The position numbers and the translations under genes are program-made. Below are positions 56,727 to 64,000 of a stretch of DNA of 64,000 nt, in pieces. Location of the stretch: assembly GCA_037447655.1 (NCBI GenBank), contig JBBHKE010003117.1, positions 67,501 through 131,500 of the forward strand, read 5' to 3'. The notes beneath the pieces are model-generated. The model saw only the letters and a program-made list of their open reading frames with translations, was not told the DNA's origin and ran no database searches. The first letter of the stretch is position 1; the number at the start of each line of letters is the position of its first letter. Origin of the DNA: Zygnema cylindricum. Its lineage: Eukaryota; Streptophyta; Zygnematophyceae; Zygnematales; Zygnemataceae.

Positions 56727-57776
56727 TGTAGAAACTAATGGTTTTATTAGTATTTTCTAGGTCTGAAAAGAAATATAGAAGTCGAGGCAGTCTATCTCTA
56801 ACTTCTCTCTCCAACTCTCAAACTTGTCGCAGTCACTGAGAAATTGGAGAGGAAGCTAGAGCCATGGCTACCTTGGCTATCCTGAGGTTTACGGGAATTT
56901 TGTGTTAGGGTTTATTTATTTAATTAAAAGGTATGTGCCGGCGGCAGGATTTGATCCATGTACCTTCCGGCCGGCAGATAGGAAATAGCCGGTAGCCTTA
57001 GCCGTTAAGTCTAGCAGTAGTGTTACATAGCGTATAGTTTGATATTTATTTAAATAGGTGTACGTGCGATAAATCATTTAACTGAAATGAATTACGGGAT
57101 ACATAGATCCAGTAATAAATAATGTACGACTTACGGTACGGACACAAATCAGTACCGCGCATTTGTTTCGTAAATGAAACAAATATCGCGCATGTATTTA
57201 TTACGGCTACGATTAAAGCCGAATTTAATCGGACGGCCGGAATTTGCCCCGAGATCGCGGAGGAAGATTTCGGCGGTTTGTGGCCATAGCCACATCGGAT
57301 GACGCGTGGCAAAATTCCGTTGCATTGTGGAATCTTCGGAGATTATGGCACCGAATCCGGATTTGACATGTGTCGACATTTTGGCCATGTCGTACAATGT
57401 CCGTACATAAAGTACACCGGCAGCTGTACTTTTACGTACGGAACTCAATTCTGATTGGTTCCGTACATTAGTAGATAGAGTCTGTGAGAGAGATAGGACT
57501 TAGAAAAATTAGAAGATAGGACCCCCTCTCCCAGAGAGCTTCTGTACAAAAGGTCAACTTTGACCCTCCATAACTTACTGCTCAGGGGAGCAAATTCAGA
57601 GATTCTTTTTGCTATCGACTCAGGGGAGTCTTGTCTTCACAGGGGTGAAGTTGGTCAGAGTTTTTGTCTGCCAGGGTGGCAGTTATTTTTTGCTTAAACA
57701 CAAAGGGGTCAGGATTATCCTAGAGGCTTCTTGGAAGCTGTCCACTCTGAGGACTTATGGAGGTCTCAGAGTCACA
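56727..57776 (+). repeat. Element A 3' LTR
   Basis: 1,050 bp, TGTAGAAACTAATGG...AGAGTCACA. Most differences from the 5' LTR lie in its second half (57045-57260). Confidence 0.95.
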
Positions 57777-57874
57777 CCATGGTGTGCCTTTGATCCTCAC
57801 TCTCTTTCTTTAAAGTAAAACTAAAAAAGAGAAGTGAACTATTAATAACCTCTTTTCAACACTCCACTTAATTC

Positions 57875-59433
57875 CTAGTCACTTTTTAATTTTAACCCAC
57901 AGTTTTCTCTGCAATAAATAAACTTAGGGGAAGGCACTGGTTTTGTCATCATGTCTGCAATCATTTCTGTATCAGTTTTATGAACCAGTTTAATAATTTT
58001 ATTTTCAACTTTCTCTCTGACAAAGCTTAGTCTAATATCCATATGCTTAGCTTTGAAATGATGTTTTGGATTAGCTGCAATAGAGATAGCAGCTTGATTA
58101 TCACAAAAAACATTTTGAGTTCCATACTTCATGACCCCAAGTTCTTCAAGAAGAGATTTAACCCACATTAATTCTTTGGTGGCAGCACAGGAAGCCATGT
58201 ATTCAGCCTCCATAGTGGACTGAGCAACTACTTTTTGTTGCTTGCTACTCCAACAACATGCACCGGATCCAATTTGCAACACATATCCAGTCGTACACTG
58301 CCTTAAAGGCACATCTCCATAACTAGCATCACTCGAGGTGGTGATGTCAGTGTGTTCCCCTCCCTAATGCAACCATAATTCCCTTGTCCCCACCAAATAC
58401 CTTATCACTCTTTTGGCAGCCTCCCAGTCTCTCTTCTTGGTTCATTTAGACTTCTACTAAGGACACCTATAGCTACAGCTATATCCGGACGGGTAGAGTT
58501 CATAAAATAAATTAAATTGCCTACGATCTGTCGATAAAAGATATTTTCTATAAATTTTCTTTCTATCTCATCCATCTCATCATTAATGATCAATATTCCA
58601 CTCTCTTCACTCCCCTCAAACACTTTCTTCAAATCCATAGGAGTAGTACATCCGTTTGCTTTTTCCAATCTGAATTTTTTTTAGCATATTACCGATTGCT
58701 TCTTTTTGAGTGAGTCTTATAATTCTTTTCCCTTATCTCTCTCCATCTGAATTCCCAAAATATAATTTGCTTCGCCGAGATCTTTCATATCAAAACTGCT
58801 TCTAAGATCCCGTTTTAGTTTGTTAATTTTATCTAGGGACTTGCTTAAGACCAACAAATCATCCACATAAATAGCAATAAATATCACTCCATCCTCATCC
58901 TTAAATAAATATATGGAGTGATCTGAACTAATTCTGATATACCCCAAACCAGTCAGAAATTCGTCGAGCTTTATATTCCACTGTCGCGGGGTTTGCTTAA
59001 GCCCATAGAGTGATTTTATCAGTTTGCAAACTTTGTTTTCTTCCCCACTTTCCACGAAACCTTGCGGTTGCCTCATGTAAATTTCTTCTTCCAACTCTCC
59101 GTGCAAAAAGGTCGTTTTAATATCCATCTGGTGTATTTCCATATCCTCCGCTGCGGCTATACTCCAAAGGATTATAACAGAAGGAAATCTGACTACAGGT
59201 GCAAAGGTTTCTTCGTAGTCTATCCCCTCTTTTTGAGTATAACCTTTTGCAACTAACCTAGCTTTGTACCTCTCAATGGTATTATCGGGGATTAATTTAA
59301 GTTTAGAAACCCACTTACATCCGATCGGTTTTCTGCCCGGTGGACAATCTACCAACTCCCATGTATTGGCTTCCATGATAGAGGCCATTTCTTCATTTAT
59401 AGCTGTGATCCACCAGCTACTTTGTGTTGTCAA
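57875..59433 (-). pseudogene. Element B reverse transcriptase-RNase H, broken
   Basis: RT from WWITAINEEMASIMEANTW (59420s) through YKARLVAKGYTQKEGIDYEE, MDIKTTFLHGELEEE, LYGLKQTPRQW and the catalytic YVDD to about 58717. Frame changes follow near 58700 and 58400. RNase H: GACCWSSKQQKVVAQ, TMEAEYMASC, FCDNQAAISIAANPKHH, ADMMTKPVPSPK, ending at 57875. The YVDD and RNase H motifs survive although the frame does not. Confidence 0.85.
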
Positions 59434-60588
59434 TAGCCATTTCTAGCCATGGATTCACCTTCGGAAACACCACAGACTACCCAAAAACAGCGTACTTTGA
59501 ATCAACACAGAATTATACAGAAATAACTAAGCAAGCTGAAACTACAAACACAGATATTTTCTAGGCTACAAAATAACCTCACAAAGTTTCAGACAAAAAT
59601 AATGAACAGCGTGATCACATCATCTAGTCAAAGTTGCAGAAAAACAGTCTACCAGAACTTGTATAAAACACACTAACTTCACAATGAAGTAAAACACAGA
59701 ACAGGCACACAATAGGCCTGTAAATCTGTGACAATATTAAAAATACAAATAGGAACACACATACAGAATTTCAGATAATTCTGACATCAGATCTGAGAGC
59801 AATACTCAGACAAAATTACCAAAAATGATAATAAACAGTTTTTGGTACAAAAAGTTCCTAAGCCCTGAAATGACTAAGTTCTACAATATATACATTCAGG
59901 CTTACTACTAAATGTACGGAGGCATACCAGCCGTATGTAATTTACCATATACTTAAATTAATGTGAGTATACCTGAATAATTCAAGGTATGTCAGAAAAT
60001 GTAATTCTACACTAATAATTAATGCACAAAAAGACAAATCAATGTTCGACCAAATATTTACACGTACACACAATCTCACAAAATCGTATGTTGAGTCAGG
60101 CTACGTCACTCAACGAGATTCCCTCAATTTCTTCAAAGAATCCGGATCGTCCAAAATAAACATTGTGTGATTGACGCAAATCCGCGTGGTCACAAAATCC
60201 AAACAAAATCCACGTAAGTCGTCAAATATCTTATGACATCACGAAAGCATTCAGGTCCACTTGCCGAATAAGACGCTTCGTACTTGTGGCGTCCTTTTTC
60301 ATAAATATGTCTGTCGCATTATGTTTCGTACGCCCATCGTACATTTTCAAACATTTCAGATATTTCAAATCGGATCGCTTCACGATCCGCCGTCCATTTC
60401 AATTAAGCATTCCGCGCCACTCAATTTCTATTTCGTTCGTTCTGAAACAATATATATCCGTATGTTCACTCCCTCAATCCGCGAAACCATTCGAGCCTCC
60501 ACAGTAAATTCATTTAATAAATTAAGCACGAAACGTCGCGTGCGCACAAAATGTCGTGTACGCACAAAACTAACATTTAAAAACAACA
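59425..60588. mobile_element. Solo LTR inserted in element B
   Basis: 1,164 bp starting TGTTGT and ending ACAACA, flanked by CTTTG (59420-59424) and CTTTC (60589-60593), a 5-bp duplication with one mismatch. It splits element B between the integrase-RT linker (PPTYLEDINTPES) and the start of RT. No internal domain or second LTR. The sequence is not obviously related to the other LTRs. An ATG near the 59450 end on the minus strand (MAIDN) hints at minus orientation. Confidence 0.7.
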
Positions 60589-60593
60589 CTTTC

Positions 60594-62667
60594 TGGGGTG
60601 TTTATGTCCTCTAAGTATGTCGGAGGTTCATTCGGGTGAGACATCTTTGTGAGTTGGTTATTTACTTGTCTTTCTTGAAGTCGTTTACTACTTCTTTTTC
60701 CCCCTTCAAAATCGGAAGCCAGTATGGAAGGCATCCTTGGGTTTCGTTTAGGAAGATTTTCAGCTCCCCTATCTTCCAATTCTTGTGTCTCATCAAAATC
60801 CTCATCGGTTTCCACTTCGTATTGTGGCGTTGCCTCGGATATTGTCCTTTCCTCTCCTTTGGTAGATCTGCAGATTTTCCCTTTTCTCCATCTTCCTTCT
60901 CTTCATTTTCAAAGTCAAAGTCAAAAAACTGATCCGTTTCAAATCTGATTTTGACTTCCTTATAATATTCGAATGGATCAATGGACTTCACTTCTTTCAT
61001 CACCGCTATGTGTTGTACCAAAATTATATCTCTCTTTTTCAAGTCATACACCGTGTATCCTATTGTGCTCTCATCATATCCTACAAGATATCCTAGTTCC
61101 CCTCTTCCCTCTAACTTCCATTTAGTCTTAACGGAATCCACACTATAAACTTGACTTCCGAGCGCTCTCAAACTAGACAAATCAAGCTTTCTTCCTGTCC
61201 ACCTCTCATACGGATTTTCCTCCTTATTTGCTGAAGTTAGGACTCTATTTTTGATGAAATTGGCATAGTTCATAGACTCAGCCCAAAACTGCAGCCCTAT
61301 CCTCTTGTCACTTAACGTACTTCTGGACATATCTCCTAAATTTCTATTCACTCTTTCTGCTACTCCATTTTGTTACGGATTATAGGGAACAGTTTTCTCA
61401 TGATGAATTCCTTCGTCTTTAAGATATTCTTCAAATTCCCTTGAGGTGTATTCTTTCCCATTATCACTTCTTATCTCTTTTATTGAGGTTTCATGTAGCT
61501 TTTCACTCCATACTTTATACACTTTGAAACATCTTAATACCTCCGACTTATGTCTGAGAAAGTATACCTTCGTGTATCTAGACCAATCATCTGTGATAGG
61601 TAACATCCATCTTTTCCCCCCATGTGAAGCATACCTAGCAAGTCCCCAAACATCACTGTGAACTAGATCTAATACTTTCTCTCTCCTAAATGTGGTTGCC
61701 TTTGGAAATGGAAGTCTATGAATTTTCCCTTGGGCACATCCACTACAATCATCAAAGGTCTCATCATCCTCAAAAGTAATATCCTCCACTATTCAATTTT
61801 TCTTCATTTTCTTTAATCTATCTAGATGCACATGCCCCAACCTTTTATGCCAAAGCATCATCTCACTTGCACACGAGTAGAGAACACTCTTTTCATTGCA
61901 AAGAACAATTCTGAACATTCCCTGACTGCCCTTCTTAGCTATGAAATAAACCTCATTATCAAAGCTTGCTATGATGATTCCTTTCCTAGTTCCTGTTTCA
62001 AACTCGTTTTCATCTAGGACAGCTGTTGAGACTAGGTTCTTGCTAAGCTGTGGAATGTAAAGAACGTCTGTGAGTGTTACAATTGAGGCCTTTCCATCAA
62101 CTAGAACCTTCAAGTCAACAGTTCTAACTAGACTTGTGGTTTCTACTCTACCATCTTTGTACTCTATCTCAACTGTTGGGATCTTTCTCAGTTTGGTGAA
62201 CCACCTTTTATCTTTGCACATATGCATTGAAGCCCCTGAGTCTACGATCCACCCATCCTCGGGTGGATCCCTCTTACCTCCGAAAGCACACTTTTGTCTC
62301 CGTGGAATGTCGACATGCTTTTCAGTGTTTTTCGGATTAAGAAGAAGCTCCTCAAGCTCCTCTTCTGGTTCAGTTTTTTCTTCCACTTCCTCATCATGAA
62401 CTTGAGTCAGGAAAGCCTTTTTCTTTCCTCCATCCCTTGAGGTTCCTTGACCATCTTTCAGTCGAAGATCTGCAAGTTTGACACAATCTGCCATATAGTG
62501 TCCCGGTTTCTTGCAGAAGTGACATAATCCTCCTCGAGAAGTTCCTCTCCCCTGTCTATCAAATCAACCACCTCCTTGTCCTCTTCCACCAAAGTTTTGA
62601 TAGGGATCTTTCCCCTTCTCCTCATCACGCTTCCGTCAATCAGCTCCTGCAAACAATGCTTGAACAC
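60594..62667 (-). pseudogene. Element B nucleocapsid-protease-integrase, broken
   Basis: On the minus strand: zinc knuckle CHFCKKPGHYMADC (about 62530-62490, a TGA shortly upstream), protease WIVDSGASMHMC (~62250), HKRLGHVHLDRL, then a stop and CSGCAQGKIHRLPFPK (~61740). Integrase core follows with HSDVWG, RSDNGKEY and, after stop codons, NGVAER-type sequence at about 61365. The C-terminal part reads YERWTGRKLD, GYLVGYDES and the linker ending NEPPTYLED, where the solo LTR interrupts it. Confidence 0.85.
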
Positions 62668-62799
62668 TTGGACTCCCTCTCCTAAGCTCTATGGTGCTTT
62701 CTTTCACTAAAATCATTCCCACTGTGTCATCCCAATTCCAATTGCTATCTCATATGTCTTTCAATCCCTTAATGATATTCTCATACTCTTCAGGTAGTT

Positions 62800-63488
62800 T
62801 CATCATTAATCTGTTCACTCTTTGTCTCTCAGACCGAGAGTTACCTGACTCTCTAACTCTCCAAATAATGCCTCTCCAAATAATGCCCCTGAATCATTGC
62901 AATAATTATTCATAATTCCTTATTTATACGTACAAGCTACAATCTTGTTTTCTGCCAATTGTTGTTGCTGCAATGATCCACTTTTATATTTGTTAACTAG
63001 TGATATCCAAATATGAGATGAAGATTTGACATGTATAAGGGGAATGGCAATGCCCTTTGCTACACTTTTAACAATTAAGAGCTTAGCAACCTTGTCTTTG
63101 TAGTTCCACTTTTCATACTCTGATCTTTCGGTCTGAACCCTTGTCGCAATTGCTGGTGGTGTTGCTGCCGGTATCGCCTTCGGCAATGGTGTAACTTGAG
63201 TTCCAACTCCTCCCTTTTCTCCTTCCATGACAATCTCCTCTCCTTCCTCATCTTCATCCTCGGTGATGGTGACAGCTGTTCTACCAACTGTAGAGGCGGA
63301 GGTGCCAGAAAAACGAGTCTCTCCAAACGCAGGTGGAGGTGGGCATCGAATTTGTCCGACACTATGCCCCATAGATGCTTCTCAAATAGTTCTCCCTCAA
63401 TCATTATTTCCCAATACAAAAAGTCTGATCCATCAAATATGGGCACCCAAGAGGGTGGGCCCATAACCTGAAATTCTGTGGTCTCCAT
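62800..63488 (-). pseudogene. Element B gag, frame-broken
   Basis: ATG at 63488 inside the LTR, METTEFQVMGPPSWVPIFDG, then YWEIMIEGELFEKHLWG. A frame change near 63330 leads into [38 protein letters not shown] and a stop at 62920. The rest towards the zinc knuckle is short of sequence compared with element A. Confidence 0.8.
63455..63468 (-). other. Element B primer-binding site (anticodon-arm type)
   Basis: Minus strand GGTTATGGGCCCAC directly after the LTR, identical to the site of element A and to the second copy at 50523-50536. Confidence 0.75.
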
Positions 63489-63963
63489 TGACCCACAGAA
63501 TGAGCAGCCTATGTAAAGCCTCTAGGATAATATTTGCCCCTTGCACTTTCCCACTCAATAAGTGCCGCCCAAGCACACAAATATTTTGACCATCCTCACC
63601 CTTGTGAGGACAAGACTCCCTTGAGTCAAACGCAAAAAGAATCACTGAATTTGCTCCCTTGAGCAGTAAGCTGGTGAAATATGACCTTTATAGTTACAAG
63701 CTCTCTTAGAGAGAGGTACCTAAATATCATTAAGTCTTGGTCTGCCTACTCATGACTACCTACTACTAAACCCTAGTCCAATAGGAACACTATATAGTAC
63801 AAGAAGGTACAATAGGAGATGTATTTATTGTACGACCATTGTACGACATAGTCTACAAGGTGACACTTGTCAAATCGGGAGCAATGGTTCCTCCTCCCAT
63901 CTTTTCCGGTATCAAATAATGTGGCGGCACCTGGCACCGCGTGACGCTATCTCCAAATGACGC
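63469..63963 (-). repeat. Element B 5' LTR, truncated
   Basis: About 495 bp matching 50537-51023. At 63964 it changes abruptly to TATATATATTTTAATATTA, so the outer part of the LTR is missing. Confidence 0.85.
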
Positions 63964-64000
63964 CTATATATATTTTAATATTATGTTATATTATTTTTTA

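Larger units (their letters stand above)
51326..57776 (+). mobile_element. Ty1/copia retrotransposon A, nested in element B
   Basis: Two 1,050-bp LTRs (TGTA...CACA), 5-bp target duplication CCATG (51321-51325 and 57777-57781), primer site 52376-52389, polypurine tract AATAAGGGGAG just before the 3' LTR (56716-56726). Domain order gag, protease, integrase, reverse transcriptase, RNase H identifies Ty1/copia. One frame change (54929) and one in-frame TAG (56348) break the polyprotein. By eye the two LTRs differ at roughly 40-50 positions, so the copy is not very recent. Confidence 0.95.
57782..63963 (-). mobile_element. Ty1/copia retrotransposon B, degenerate, host of element A
   Basis: Minus-strand element: 5' LTR at 63469-63963 (cut off on its outer side by AT-rich DNA), primer site 63455-63468, internal region down to 57862 with polypurine AATTAAGTGGAG, then the first 80 bp of the 3' LTR (57782-57861), which continues at 51325-50537 beyond element A. 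Same domain order and closely similar proteins to element A, but with many stops and frame changes and a 1.16-kb solo LTR inserted at 59425-60588. Confidence 0.9.

Noticed and set aside
63964-64000. AT-rich edge sequence as part of the element B LTR
   Set aside because: It does not match the corresponding part of the other LTR copy (51024 onward), so the LTR is truncated here.

Overview
This is nuclear DNA from a green plant-lineage (streptophyte) organism. It is AT-rich, gene-poor and full of transposons. The evidence is: four intron-containing plant-type genes with GT-AG splice sites, Ty1/copia elements whose primer-binding sites match plant initiator tRNA-Met, and long satellites. A free-standing MEKHLA-domain gene together with very low gene density would suit a charophyte alga or an early land plant, but that is inference and I cannot name a genus.

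Genes. At the left edge on the minus strand is the N-terminal exon of a probable phosphatidylinositol 4-kinase alpha (1-973), with a frame break near 180. Next, on the plus strand, come a BLOC-1 subunit 2 homologue (about 21616-23543, three exons) and a six-exon stand-alone MEKHLA (PAS-like) gene (26222-30351). Convergent to it on the minus strand is an intact five-exon sucraseferredoxin/AIM32-like thioredoxin-fold [2Fe-2S] protein with a putative organelle-targeting N-terminus and a C-terminal membrane anchor (32481-36377). Their products have unrelated roles and I see no sign of an operon or cluster.

Repeats outside the genes. One abundant DNA-transposon family has ends reading CAGTACACCG and TA target duplications. 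It supplies complete short copies at 1.4, 25.0, 25.7, 29.9 and 34.1 kb, a cluster at 8.0-9.3 kb, and longer copies near 2.3, 20.9, 37.9 and 47.9 kb. Two inverted copies of a ~730-bp Harbinger-like element (GGGTGAAG ends, TTA duplications) lie at 19.4 and 38.7 kb. Satellites include a hairpin-bearing ~85-bp repeat (4.4-5.1 kb), a 17-bp repeat (6.1-7.35 kb) and GC-rich ~50-bp units (18.6 kb). A decayed, gag-only Ty3/gypsy-type element with 480-bp LTRs (10.2-13.9 kb) carries an inserted solo LTR related to the copia elements on the right. From 39.5 to 49.9 kb I see only AT-rich intergenic DNA and repeats.

Right end (50-64 kb): nested Ty1/copia. A minus-strand copia (B) has a 3' LTR that is directly followed by a second primer site and gag start, an LTR-internal-LTR-internal tandem. 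A plus-strand copia (A) with 1,050-bp LTRs and a CCATG target duplication has jumped into that shared LTR, and a separate solo LTR interrupts B between integrase and reverse transcriptase. A and B share unusual features: the primer site is complementary to the anticodon stem-loop of initiator tRNA-Met rather than its 3' end, the gag start codon lies inside the LTR, and the LTRs of A and of the related solo copy carry a conserved hairpin with Pol III-box-like sequence on the antisense strand. Both elements are broken by stops and frameshifts.
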